A stretch of 34,200 bases of DNA from Bacillota bacterium (GCA_017472365.1 JAFUQN010000009.1:1-34200); one strand, 5' to 3'. Positions 16,686-24,564 are shown, counted from the first letter of the stretch. The notes: generated by a model from the letters alone, not told the origin. A program made the numbers and translations.

Positions 16686-17219
16686 TTATTTCAATTCCTG
16701 TGTATTCAATCCGCCGCGATTCAATTCTTCATCCCAGGCTTCCACCAACCGATCCAGCGACCAGGCCGCGTTGGCCGGACTGGTGGACGGCAGTTTTACC
16801 ACCGGAAGTTCTGTCATCTTCGAGCAGTACTTCTGATATAACTCATACGCCTTTCCTCCATTACAAAAGATGGTCTTCACTGGCGCTTTCTCCAAAATGA
16901 TCCGCAAATTTGCCGGTGTCACATTCTTGATGGAACTATCCGCTGATCCAATGATGTCACAGCTTTGGATCACATCCCAAATGGCGATTCCATTTGCAAG
17001 AAGCATCTCCTTCTTTTCGGCAATCGTCTCCGGCGATTCTGTTTTCGTGATCCTCGCCAGGACTTTCCAGAAGCGGTTCTGCGGATGGTGATAATAGAAT
17101 TGACCCTCCCTTGATTTTACCGAAGGAAGCGTCCCCAGAATCAAAACCTGACTTCGTTCATCAAAGATTGGTTCGAATTCGTGGGTAATATGTTGATATT
17201 GTTCGGATTTTTGTTTCAT
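16686..17219 (-). CDS. DNA-deoxyinosine glycosylase (UDG superfamily, hypoxanthine-specific)
   Basis: This 177-residue protein belongs to the uracil-DNA glycosylase superfamily. Motif 1 is LILGTLPSVKSREGQFYYHHPQNRFW (split here as LGTLPSVKSREG, then HPQNRFW), and motif 2 is LPSTSPANA near 142-150. The H-P-x-N-x-F-W and L-P-S-T-S-P-A pairing is characteristic of bacterial DNA-deoxyinosine glycosylases, which remove hypoxanthine from deaminated adenine. GGAGG sits 5 bases before the ATG. It heads a three-gene operon with the M19 dipeptidase and the Sel1-repeat protein; no functional link is obvious. Confidence 0.85.
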   Translation of the reverse strand: MKQKSEQYQHITHEFEPIFDERSQVLILGTLPSVKSREGQFYYHHPQNRFWKVLARITKTESPETIAEKKEMLLANGIAIWDVIQSCDIIGSADSSIKNVTPANLRIILEKAPVKTIFCNGGKAYELYQKYCSKMTELPVVKLPSTSPANAAWSLDRLVEAWDEELNRGGLNTQELK

Positions 17220-17383
17220 ACGTACCTCCGAAGATCCTGCGCAGGGAACGAGGCCGCCGCAGGCGACCGGTTGCCGGGCAGGTTCTTATCTTTTATAGTA
17301 CCGCGTTTTCGCTTTTTTGTAAATCAGAGTTGTGCTCCCATAATTATTCTTCAAAAAAATGTATTTTTTATCGCATACTTTTC

Positions 17384-17412
17384 TTTACATAAGACAGACT
17401 TTCCTTTATAAT
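17384..17412 (+). promoter_or_regulatory. Strong promoter of the CofE-like gene, with leader inverted repeats
   Basis: -35 TTTACA (17384-17389), 17-base spacer, perfect -10 TATAAT (17407-17412). The roughly 90-base leader holds two inverted repeats: AACACA/TGTGTT (17432-17449) and TTGAT/ATCAA (17455-17468), possible regulator sites. A TATAAA pointing the other way at about 17295 could serve the glycosylase operon. Nothing else is evident in 17220-17509. Confidence 0.75.
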
Positions 17413-17509
17413 AGTTATGTTATTGGGTTGTAACACAATATGATGTGTTCCCTCTTGATGTTAATCAACAATACATTTTATTCTTATAAAGAAAGGATGG
17501 TCATCATTT

Positions 17510-18700
17510 ATGGAAAGAATGATTGGTACCGTTTCCAGAGGCGTTCGTGCTCCTATTATCCGCGAAGGCGACAATCTGGCTGAAATCGTTGTAGATTCCG
17601 TTGTTAAGGCTTGTGCTTCCGAAGGCATCGAGTTCAACGACAGAGATATCGTAGCTGTTACCGAAGCTGTCGTTGCAAGAGCTCAGGGTAACTATGCTTC
17701 CATCGACGACATTGCTCAGGATGTTCGCGAAAAGCTGGGCGGCGAAACCATCGGTGTTATCATGCCGATCCTGAGCCGTAACCGTTTCTCTGTATGTCTG
17801 AAAGGGATCGCTAAGGGTGCCAAGAAGATCGTTCTGCAGGTAAGCTATCCTTCCGATGAAGTTGGTAACCACCTGATCGACATCGATCTGCTGGACGAAA
17901 AGGGTATCAACCCCTACACCGACGTACTGACCGAAGCGCAGTACAGAGAACTGTTCGGTAAGGTATACCATCCCTTCACCGGTGTAGACTATCTGGAATT
18001 CTACTCCGACCTGATCCGCGAACAGGGTGCTGAAGTTGAAATCATCCTGTCCAACGATCCCAAGACCATTCTGAAGTACACCGACAAGGTCCTGACCTGC
18101 GATATCCACTCCAGAGCCCGTACCAAGAGAATCCTGAAGAACGCAGGTGCTTCTGTTGTCTGCAACTTAGAAGACATCATGACCGCTCCCATCAACGGTT
18201 CCGGTTACAACCCGAACTACGGTCTTCTGGGTTCCAACAAGGCGACCGAAGATACCATCAAGCTGTTCCCCAAGGACTGCGATGAATTCGTTGCTGACGT
18301 TGCTGCTCGTATGAAGGACGCTACCGGTAAGAACATCGAAGTTATGGTATACGGTGACGGTGCGTTCAAGGATCCCATCGGTAAGATTTGGGAACTGGCT
18401 GACCCCGTAGTATCTCCCGCTTACACTCCCGGACTGGAAGGCCAGCCCAACGAAGTTAAGCTGAAGTACCTGGCTGACAACGATTTCGCTGATCTGAGCG
18501 GTGATGCTCTGAAGGAAGCGATCTCCAACTACATCAAGAACAAGGATGCTGACCTGAAGGGAAGCATGGTTTCTCAGGGTACTACCCCCCGTCGTCTGAC
18601 CGACCTGATCGGTTCTCTGTGCGACCTGACCTCCGGTTCCGGAGACAAGGGTACTCCCATCATCCTGGTTCAGGGTTACTTCGATAACTACACCAAGTAA
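17510..18700 (+). CDS. CofE/F420-0:gamma-glutamyl ligase family protein
   Basis: This 396-residue protein matches the F420-0:L-glutamate ligase (CofE, PF01996) family by its opening (G-x-V-S-R-G-V-R-x-P-I-I-R-E-G-D), DRDIVAVTEAVVARAQG at about 43-59, and the VMVYGDGAFKDPIG stretch near 275-290. CofE adds gamma-linked glutamate to coenzyme F420 precursors. At 396 residues it is well above archaeal CofE (about 250), and no other F420 gene lies here. Codon choice is strongly biased (CTG, ATC, AAG, GGT, GAC) compared with neighbours, and the promoter is near-consensus, so abundant expression is expected. AAGGATGG precedes the ATG. The true acceptor (F420, folate or another) is unknown. Confidence 0.8.
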   Translation: MERMIGTVSRGVRAPIIREGDNLAEIVVDSVVKACASEGIEFNDRDIVAVTEAVVARAQGNYASIDDIAQDVREKLGGETIGVIMPILSRNRFSVCLKGIAKGAKKIVLQVSYPSDEVGNHLIDIDLLDEKGINPYTDVLTEAQYRELFGKVYHPFTGVDYLEFYSDLIREQGAEVEIILSNDPKTILKYTDKVLTCDIHSRARTKRILKNAGASVVCNLEDIMTAPINGSGYNPNYGLLGSNKATEDTIKLFPKDCDEFVADVAARMKDATGKNIEVMVYGDGAFKDPIGKIWELADPVVSPAYTPGLEGQPNEVKLKYLADNDFADLSGDALKEAISNYIKNKDADLKGSMVSQGTTPRRLTDLIGSLCDLTSGSGDKGTPIILVQGYFDNYTK

Positions 18701-18711
18701 ATCAAAAAACC

Positions 18712-18745
18712 AAAAGAGCTGACAACGCGTCAGCTCTTTTTTAGT
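18712..18745. terminator. Bidirectional terminator
   Basis: The stem AAAAGAGCTGAC / GTCAGCTCTTTT has a T run on the plus side and an A run on the other. It ends the CofE-like gene and the convergent gene ending at 18751. Confidence 0.92.
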
Positions 18746-18750
18746 TTTCT

Positions 18751-19167
18751 TTATTCCAGTATCCACGGTAGCGTTACCCAAAATTCCAGATCAAAATGCG
18801 GTGTCGGAAACCCCGGCGCTCCATAGGGATAAGGCTCATGACAGCACCGTACTTCTCCCCAATGAAACCCCACACTTTCTACAGTGTCTTCATTTAAAAA
18901 TCGTCCGGCAATACGATAGCTGAATTGGTATAGATGTCCTTGTTCTTTCGGCATCATTTCACACACATACGTTGCTTTTTCCGGAGCAATGTTTAATTCA
19001 TCCAGAACAGCCAGGATCGGCTCCGGAAGTTCCCTACCCTTCGCTAATTCCAGAAAGTACTGACAGTCATCACAGTCACAGTCCCACTCGTCCTTTGCTT
19101 GATACCATACTGCAGTGACTTCCTCGTCAATTTCCACTTCATAATCCCAAAGATTACGTTTTCTCAT
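18751..19167 (-). CDS. Small Cys- and aromatic-rich protein, unknown function
   Basis: I do not recognise this 138-residue protein. It is acidic, with a CDCDDC cluster (C30, C32, C35) after WYQAKDEW, a CC pair (about 100) in GEVRCCHEPYPYG, and a C-terminal FDLEFWVTLPW. The Cys/His pattern could bind a metal, but this is a guess. The ATG at 19167 is preferred over an upstream in-frame GTG (19176) because AAGGGCGG lies at proper distance. It begins 31 bases after the rtcB stop on the same strand, with no terminator between, so it is probably co-transcribed with rtcB. Confidence 0.7.
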   Translation of the reverse strand: MRKRNLWDYEVEIDEEVTAVWYQAKDEWDCDCDDCQYFLELAKGRELPEPILAVLDELNIAPEKATYVCEMMPKEQGHLYQFSYRIAGRFLNEDTVESVGFHWGEVRCCHEPYPYGAPGFPTPHFDLEFWVTLPWILE

Positions 19168-19198
19168 TTCCAACACCGCCCTTACTACAAAATACCCC

Positions 19199-20407
19199 TC
19201 AATCCGAAGCCTTGAAGTTATAGATCGGTTTCAATACTTCGATGATATCCACGGACTCTTCGATCACACCGATGATGTCCTCCAAAGACTTATACGCCAT
19301 GGGGGCTTCATCCAGCGTAGCTTCATTTACCGATGTGGTATAAATCCCAGCCATGGTTTTCTTGTAACTTTCCAGATCCAGCGTTTCCTTCGCCTTCGTT
19401 CTGGACATGATGCGTCCGGCTCCGTGGGGCGCAGAGTCATTCCATTCCGGATTTCCCTTCCCTCTCGCCAGAACGCTTCCATCGCGCATGTTGATGGGAA
19501 TCAACACCAGTTCATCCTTGTGCGCGGCAATCGCTCCCTTGCGCAGGATCATTTCTTCGGTGTTGATGTAATTGTGGATCGTATGGAATGCCGAAAGTGC
19601 TGTCATACCCGTCCGTTCCAAAATAATCTCCGCCATACGCTCACGGCTTCGCTTTGCGAATTTCTGACACAGATCCACGTCGTGGAGATAATCTTCCAGA
19701 TACTCGCCGTAAACGTAGCACAGATCCGCGGGGATCGTTGACTCCTTCGCCTTCCACTCCTTTTCCATGGCCTTTAACAGCGGCTGGATTTCTTTTCTTC
19801 TCCCCTGTTCTTTATAGGTTCGGATCAGTTCGTCCCGTTCTTTGAAATACTCTTCTTTTCCCAGATTCAGATCAACAGCCAGGTTCTGATAATATTCCGC
19901 CACCTGCTTTCCCAGATTCCGGCTTCCCGAGTGGATCACCAGATACTTGTTCCCGTCGGCCGCTTCATCGATTTCGATGAAGTGGTTTCCGCCGCCCAGA
20001 GTACCTAAGCTGCGTTCCAAACGCTTGGTGTTTTTCAAATGACGGTAACATCGCAGGATCGTCAGGTCAAATCGTTCCATCCGTCCTTCCCACACATCCA
20101 TCCCACTGGGAATGTAATGAGCAGCTTCATCCACACGTTCAAAGTCGATTTCGATCTTTCCCAGTTCCACGGTGTACATCCCGCATCCGATATCGACCCC
20201 GACCACATTGGGAACTGCCTTGTCGGTGATGGTCATGGTAGTCCCGATGGTGCATCCTTTCCCCGCATGAACGTCCGGCATGATCCGGATCTGCGATCCT
20301 CTTGTAAACTCGTGATCGCACATTCTGCGGATCTGTTCGATGGCCTCATCTTCCACAACGGTCGCGTAACAGATCGCTGTATTTACTTTTCCCTTGATTT
20401 CAAACAT
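19199..20407 (-). CDS. rtcB: RtcB-type RNA ligase
   Basis: This 402-residue protein is the GTP- and Mn-dependent ligase that joins RNA 2',3'-cyclic phosphate (3'-phosphate) and 5'-OH ends. Conserved parts: PDVHAGKGCTIG (44-55), metal site VGVDIGCGM (D72, C75), GGGNHFIE (138-145), HSGSRNLG (159-166), HNYIN (278-282), and the guanylylated His in SAPHGAGR (H328). Its length matches E. coli RtcB (about 408) and there is no intein. A GGAGC-type site precedes the ATG. It has its own -10 (20464-20469) and follows the terminator of two WYL-regulator genes. RNA repair is the expected role; the damage source is not shown. Confidence 0.95.
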   Translation of the reverse strand: MFEIKGKVNTAICYATVVEDEAIEQIRRMCDHEFTRGSQIRIMPDVHAGKGCTIGTTMTITDKAVPNVVGVDIGCGMYTVELGKIEIDFERVDEAAHYIPSGMDVWEGRMERFDLTILRCYRHLKNTKRLERSLGTLGGGNHFIEIDEAADGNKYLVIHSGSRNLGKQVAEYYQNLAVDLNLGKEEYFKERDELIRTYKEQGRRKEIQPLLKAMEKEWKAKESTIPADLCYVYGEYLEDYLHDVDLCQKFAKRSRERMAEIILERTGMTALSAFHTIHNYINTEEMILRKGAIAAHKDELVLIPINMRDGSVLARGKGNPEWNDSAPHGAGRIMSRTKAKETLDLESYKKTMAGIYTTSVNEATLDEAPMAYKSLEDIIGVIEESVDIIEVLKPIYNFKASD

Positions 20408-20463
20408 CGTACTGCTCCTTTCCCATCAGGTTTCTTTTTTCATTCTCTGCATCTTACAATTTC

Positions 20464-20469
20464 ATTATA
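20464..20469 (-). promoter_or_regulatory. -10 box of rtcB
   Basis: A perfect TATAAT on the minus strand lies about 57 bases before the rtcB start codon. The matching -35 (GTGAAA at 17 bases) is poor, hinting that an activator may be needed. Confidence 0.5.
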
Positions 20470-20494
20470 TAGACCCCCACCCTCTGTTTCACGG

Positions 20495-20532
20495 AAAAAA
20501 AGCTGCGAACTAACGCAGTTCACAGCTTTTTT
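20495..20532 (-). terminator. Terminator of the WYL operon
   Basis: The stem AAAAAAGCTG-C-GAACT / AGTTC-A-CAGCTTTTTT has one C/A mismatch. It overlaps the stop codon of the second WYL gene (20510-20512). Confidence 0.8.
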
Positions 20533-21421
20533 GTGCTAATAATCGTTCTTTGATCAAATCGATGAAACTTTCCGGTTCGATCACTTTGACACAAGGGCCG
20601 AAGGATAACACTCGGATCACGATTTCTGTTTCATCACTTTCATAGTAATTCATCCGCAGGAGATACGTTCGGTCATCCACCCGCTCTGCCTGTTTTTCGA
20701 AATGTGCAAAGTGAAGCATTACACGTTCCAGCGCATTGCGTTCATCAGTAATCTGAAGCGTCAACGTTTTGACCACATCTTCCTTTGGTGTTTCTCTCCA
20801 TGGTCCGTGACCATTGTAATACTGACAACTGGTCACCCGTCCCAGATTGAACTGCCTGAATTTACAGCCATCCGCAAGGATACGGATCTTATCATCCTTC
20901 AGGGAATATTCAAATCCCTTGGGACAAAAGCGGACCCACAGATCCTTTCCGTGACGATTCCGCATGGTAATCCGTACCGGTCGACACTCTTTAATGGCGG
21001 ACATAATCAAGCAAAAATTTCGGATATAGGTTTCGTCCTCAAAGGGATCTCCATCATTATACTGGTCGAAAATTTTATAGTCCTCTCTGGTAAACAACGG
21101 CTCTATTCCTTCCAGTTCCGGAAACTCCACACCGAAGAGTCGGACTCTCGGATCGTCAAGGATTGCCTTCAGCCAGCGCTGTTCCAGAAGCGTCAGAGGC
21201 ATCGACGGTTTATGTTCTAATTTCGGAGACAGATCCTTGTTCAAAAGCGGCCACTTTCCAGATTTCAGTGCAGGGAGGATGGTCATGACACTTTCGGAGA
21301 AAGCATTTTCCTCCACACATTTCTGCAGTTCCTTTTCTGTTGTCCCCGGTTCCAAGGCGCACTCGATAATTTTGGCAACGGTATTGTAATATACCGAATA
21401 CAATTCGCTAAACAGCATCAT
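20510..21421 (-). CDS. WYL-domain protein (second of a pair)
   Basis: A 303-residue protein with a WYL-type ligand or nucleic-acid sensing domain at about 140-215 (AIKECRPVRITMRN, KDLWVRFCPKGFEYS, KIRILADG, FNLGRVTSCQYY). A C-terminal domain (about 225-300) follows. No clear DNA-binding helix-turn-helix is seen at its N-terminus. The ATG at 21421 is chosen 5 bases after GGAGG (a second ATG follows at once); a GTG at 21427 overlaps the ribosome site and is unlikely. The gene overlaps the upstream WYL gene by 14 bases, so the two are co-translated. It lies directly upstream of rtcB but ends at its own terminator. Confidence 0.8.
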   Translation of the reverse strand: MMLFSELYSVYYNTVAKIIECALEPGTTEKELQKCVEENAFSESVMTILPALKSGKWPLLNKDLSPKLEHKPSMPLTLLEQRWLKAILDDPRVRLFGVEFPELEGIEPLFTREDYKIFDQYNDGDPFEDETYIRNFCLIMSAIKECRPVRITMRNRHGKDLWVRFCPKGFEYSLKDDKIRILADGCKFRQFNLGRVTSCQYYNGHGPWRETPKEDVVKTLTLQITDERNALERVMLHFAHFEKQAERVDDRTYLLRMNYYESDETEIVIRVLSFGPCVKVIEPESFIDLIKERLLAQKSCELR

Positions 21422-22649
21422 CGTCACCTCCTTCGATTCCGTACATCCGATACATCTCCTGGATATCCGTCTTAAAGAGATTTTCTGCAGAACGATTGGA
21501 GAAATTCATCTTCGTAATTCTCGAAATGAAAGAGCGGACCCAGGGAATCATCTCCGTAGTATCGTAGACGTCAGCAACGTACCTGTAATGGTTTTCATCC
21601 ACCTGTTCCACACGTCCGCATCGCTTTTCCCGTTCTAACCGCTGGACAATATATTGCTCATCCGCATCAACTCGAATCTCAAATTCCACATGTTCCGTCT
21701 GATTGGGATTCCACTTACAATTTACACCCCACATATGACTTTCTGCCCGTTTCAGAATCTCACGATATTGCTCAAATTCCACGCAGGGATCACCCAGTTT
21801 CACATTGGTTATGTAATCCAGACGGTAAGAACTGATGCGGTTTCCTCTCTCGTGATACGCAATCAGATTCTGTCGTCCGTTCTGTGCGCTGATGTAAATC
21901 TTCAACGGAACAAGGCAGACGCTTTTCACCTCTCCGGCCCACTTCCCAAGATTGTCTAAGGTCACGTACCGCCGAAGGCGGATTGCCTCAAAGAGCGTTT
22001 CCATCACAGCACTGTCCATAGCTTGGGTGATGTAATGATGTTTGAACGAGAACCGTTCTTCATGCTCCTGCAACCGTTCCTGAAGGAACGATCCAATCAC
22101 ACCGCAGGGTGCTGCTTCGCTGAAAAAGTCGATCGCGTCAACCAACTGCGAAATGTCGATGTCCGGCATTCGACTGTAGAACACCTTTCGCCCCTCTTTT
22201 TCAATGCGAACAATTCCTTCACTTTCGTATTCTTTTAATTTTTTCCGTAGTGTGGATTCGTCAAAAGACATCGCAGAATCCAAACGCTGATCGATATCTT
22301 CGATCAACTCAGCCAGCGTTTTTCGAATGGAAGGCTCATAAAGAATATCGAAAATCACAAAGTGCAAAGTGATATCTCCATCTGTAAAACTCTTGGCCTT
22401 CCAGGCTTTATAGAACGGATTCTTTTTCGTGATACGGCTATCCACCGACAGGAATACATTCTTTCCTTCCGGTGTCTGGGTAAAGCTCATGTATTCGCCC
22501 AGCCAGCTTTCCAACCGACGGCGTTCATCGTCATAGGAGCGTGTACTTTTCCCGTTATATTCCGTCCGACTCTTGAAGCCATAGACGTAGAACTCCCGCA
22601 TATAAGCTCTGACTTTTTCAAAATTCTTGATTAGTTCATTATATGCCAC
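21408..22649 (-). CDS. WYL-domain transcriptional regulator (first of a pair)
   Basis: A 413-residue protein. The GTG at 22649 is the likely start: a perfect AAAGGAGG lies 7 bases upstream (CCTCC at 22657-22661 on the plus strand) and falls inside the longer ATG-initiated frame, so that frame is wrong. A winged-helix segment is plausible at about 125-165 (DESTLRKKLKEYESEGIVRI). The WYL domain follows at about 230-300 (LFEAIRLRRYVTLDN, VCLVPLKIYIS, GRQNLIAYHE, ISSYRLDYITNV), then a WCX-like C-terminal domain. WYL regulators sense nucleic acids or nucleotides in several defence and repair systems; the ligand here is unknown. Confidence 0.85.
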   Translation of the reverse strand: MAYNELIKNFEKVRAYMREFYVYGFKSRTEYNGKSTRSYDDERRRLESWLGEYMSFTQTPEGKNVFLSVDSRITKKNPFYKAWKAKSFTDGDITLHFVIFDILYEPSIRKTLAELIEDIDQRLDSAMSFDESTLRKKLKEYESEGIVRIEKEGRKVFYSRMPDIDISQLVDAIDFFSEAAPCGVIGSFLQERLQEHEERFSFKHHYITQAMDSAVMETLFEAIRLRRYVTLDNLGKWAGEVKSVCLVPLKIYISAQNGRQNLIAYHERGNRISSYRLDYITNVKLGDPCVEFEQYREILKRAESHMWGVNCKWNPNQTEHVEFEIRVDADEQYIVQRLEREKRCGRVEQVDENHYRYVADVYDTTEMIPWVRSFISRITKMNFSNRSAENLFKTDIQEMYRMYGIEGGDDDAV

Positions 22650-22682
22650 CGTACACCCTCCTTTCATTTGATTTCATTCCTG

Positions 22683-23936
22683 TTATAATTCCAAGCTGTT
22701 TTCTTTCAATAAGAAATCATAAATGCTCATTGTCGTAATTCCATTTTCATCTCTGGTAACATTCACAACATCTTTGACAACAATAATTTTCTTGAAGGAA
22801 TCATTTACATTTAATAAGGAACGCTTCTCCTGCTCGCACTTTTCTTCGGTTGGCATACTGAAGGCTGACTGGATATAATATCTCTTACTTCCCAAGTTAG
22901 CGATAAAATCGATTTCTAACTGGTTCGTCTTCATTTTTCCAGTCTCATCTCTTTCACGTTTTTCCACAAGGCCAACATCGACAGAATATCCTCTGCTGCA
23001 TAATTCATTATATATTACATTCTCCATCAAATGTGTTTCTTCAATTTGCCTGAATTCCAAACGTGCATTACGAAGGCCTATATCTTCAAAATAATATTTT
23101 AAAGGTGTTCCAATATATTTTCGACCTTTTACGTTATATCGATTTGCTCGATTAACAATAAATGCGTCTTCTAAATACTCAATATACTGTCTGATTGTAT
23201 TTAAACTAATGCTGGATTGTATCACACTTTTAAATGTTGCTTCAATTTTAGGAGCATTCGTTAACGAACCGATACTCGATGCCAAAATATTAATTAAATC
23301 CTCAAGTTCCTGAGTTTTTTCGATATGATTTCTTTCTATAATATCTTTTAAATATGTTTCTTTAAACAGAGTCGTCAAATAGAGTACTTTTTGTTCCTCA
23401 GTTTTCATCGTAACAGTTAAAGGAAGGCCACCGTATATGATGTATTCAGCCCACCCATGATACATATCCCCGTCATAGGCTCCCATGAATTCTTTAAAGG
23501 TTAACGGATATACATGAATTTCGTCACCTCGTCCTCTGAATTCAGTAATAACATCCTTTGACAAAAATCTTGAATTACTTCCTGTTACATAAATATCTGC
23601 ATTTTGAATGTGAAGCAAAGAATTCAAAACCTCTTCGAATTCATTTAACATCTGTACTTCATCCAGCAAAATGTAATACTGATCATCATCTACAATCGAC
23701 GATTCAATGTGCTCTAAAATCGCATCTGGATCCCGATATTTTTTATTTTTTCTCTGATCCAATTCAATTCGAATAATATGCGACTCTTGTATTCCCTGTT
23801 TTATTAAGTAGTCTTTGAAAATATTAAATAAAAGATAAGACTTCCCACTTCTTCGAATTCCTGTCACAACCTTGATCATTCCATTGTGCATACGATTAAT
23901 CAAATCCTGTAAATATTTATCTCTCTTGATTACCAT
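22683..23936 (-). CDS. AAA-family ATPase with C-terminal DUF4143
   Basis: A 417-residue protein of the AAA_14 + DUF4143 family, widespread and of unclear function in bacteria and archaea. Walker A is TGIRRSGKSYL (residues 25-35), Walker B ILLDEVQML (about 88-97), sensor VTGSNSRFLSKD (about 115-127). The C-terminal half contains LEDAFIVNRANRYNVKGR, the DUF4143 IGLRNARLEF, and a nuclease-like LEIDFIA...YYIQSAF segment reminiscent of a PD-(D/E)XK core. The gene is visibly more AT-rich than its neighbours, suggesting transfer. GGAG precedes the ATG, and two 37-bp repeats bracket its promoter. Targets unknown. Confidence 0.88.
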   Translation of the reverse strand: MVIKRDKYLQDLINRMHNGMIKVVTGIRRSGKSYLLFNIFKDYLIKQGIQESHIIRIELDQRKNKKYRDPDAILEHIESSIVDDDQYYILLDEVQMLNEFEEVLNSLLHIQNADIYVTGSNSRFLSKDVITEFRGRGDEIHVYPLTFKEFMGAYDGDMYHGWAEYIIYGGLPLTVTMKTEEQKVLYLTTLFKETYLKDIIERNHIEKTQELEDLINILASSIGSLTNAPKIEATFKSVIQSSISLNTIRQYIEYLEDAFIVNRANRYNVKGRKYIGTPLKYYFEDIGLRNARLEFRQIEETHLMENVIYNELCSRGYSVDVGLVEKRERDETGKMKTNQLEIDFIANLGSKRYYIQSAFSMPTEEKCEQEKRSLLNVNDSFKKIIVVKDVVNVTRDENGITTMSIYDFLLKENSLEL

Positions 23937-23950
23937 ACCACTTCTCCTTT

Positions 23951-23987
23951 ATTGAACATTTTTTGCACATGTGCACTTTTTATTCAA
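23951..23987. repeat. 37-bp repeat, copy 1 (downstream of the -10)
   Basis: Identical to copy 2 except one base (C for A at the 26th position). Its centre is the perfect palindrome TGCACATGTGCA (23964-23975) and its ends are TTGAA and TTCAA. It sits in the leader, ending about 15 bases from the ATPase start codon. Confidence 0.9.
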
Positions 23988-23991
23988 AGTA

Positions 23992-24020
23992 ATTATAACT
24001 TATATAAAAGCAATGCGCAA
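23992..24020 (-). promoter_or_regulatory. Probable promoter of the AAA ATPase
   Basis: On the minus strand TATAAT (23992-23997) is preceded after 17 bases by TTGCGC (24015-24020, 3 of 6). It lies exactly between the two 37-bp repeats. Confidence 0.55.
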
Positions 24021-24025
24021 TTATC

Positions 24026-24062
24026 ATTGAACATTTTTTGCACATGTGCAATTTTTATTCAA
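24026..24062. repeat. 37-bp repeat, copy 2 (upstream of the -35)
   Basis: Second copy, 75 bases from the first start to start, about seven helical turns. The palindrome TGCACATGTGCA is at 24039-24050, with outer arms ATTGAA / TTCAAT. It directly abuts the terminator of the preceding operon. Confidence 0.9.
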
Positions 24063-24063
24063 T

Positions 24064-24093
24064 AAAAAAGGCCTGACGGTACGCCAGGTCTTT
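24064..24093 (-). terminator. Terminator of the GyrI-MFS-GDPD operon
   Basis: The stem AAAGGCCTG / CAGGTCTTT (one G-T pair) is followed by a T run on the minus strand, 5 bases past the last stop. Confidence 0.75.
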
Positions 24094-24097
24094 CTCA

Positions 24098-24564
24098 TCA
24101 CCACACAAACGGAACTAACCGCCATTTTACCCTTTGTTTATATTCCCGATACCCTTCCCGTTCCTGTTCCAGTAACACCTCTTCATCCTTGATCCGCATC
24201 CCGATGATCATGGGATAAACCAGAAAGATCACAAAGGAAATCAAGCTTCCTAATATCAGCGGCATCGACAAAAACATGAGGATCGTTGCGCTGTACATCG
24301 GGTGTCTCACGATCCCGTGCTGAGTTTAATCACTAAACTCTGTTCTACCCTGCTTTCTTTGGACTTTAACCGTTTCTCCAGCAGCTCCGGACGCTTGATC
24401 AGTAAGACAACACCGATCAGAATCATAGGAAGGAACAGTACCCCCATAAACAGCCAGCCGTTCCAGTAATGTAACGTTCCTGCCGGTCCAAAGACAAGAA
24501 GTCCCGTCAAAATCAGACCAGCACTGATTTTCTCCATCGCATTGATGAATAGTTTCTTTGTCAT
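24098..24564 (-). pseudogene. Isoprenylcysteine carboxyl methyltransferase-family protein, broken by internal deletion
   Basis: The first frame (24564 to 24307) reads like the start of a PEMT/ICMT-family membrane methyltransferase: MTKKLFINAMEKISAGL, two hydrophobic segments, then KRPELLEKRLKSKESRVEQ. It stops after VIKLSTGS. In another frame the C-terminal core begins: HGIVRHPMYSATILMF (the SAM-binding R-H-P-x-Y motif), then EEVLLEQEREGYREYKQRVKWRLVPF. Relatives have roughly 80 residues between these blocks, all missing here, and the joint also shifts frame. A GTGA overlap could let the second part be translated alone, but it lacks half the fold. Last gene of its operon, 14 bases after the GDPD gene. 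Confidence 0.8.

Noticed and set aside
17455-17471. Rex-type redox operator in the CofE-like leader
   Set aside because: TTGATGTTAATCAACAA only loosely resembles TTGTTAAnnnnTTAACAA; too many mismatches to name.
23951-24062. CRISPR array
   Set aside because: Only two repeats, no further spacer units, no cas genes, and the repeats bracket a promoter.
24098-24310. Separate 70-residue gene translated from the GTGA overlap
   Set aside because: It begins within the R-H-P-x-Y motif of a longer family, so it is a broken C-terminal half rather than an independent gene.
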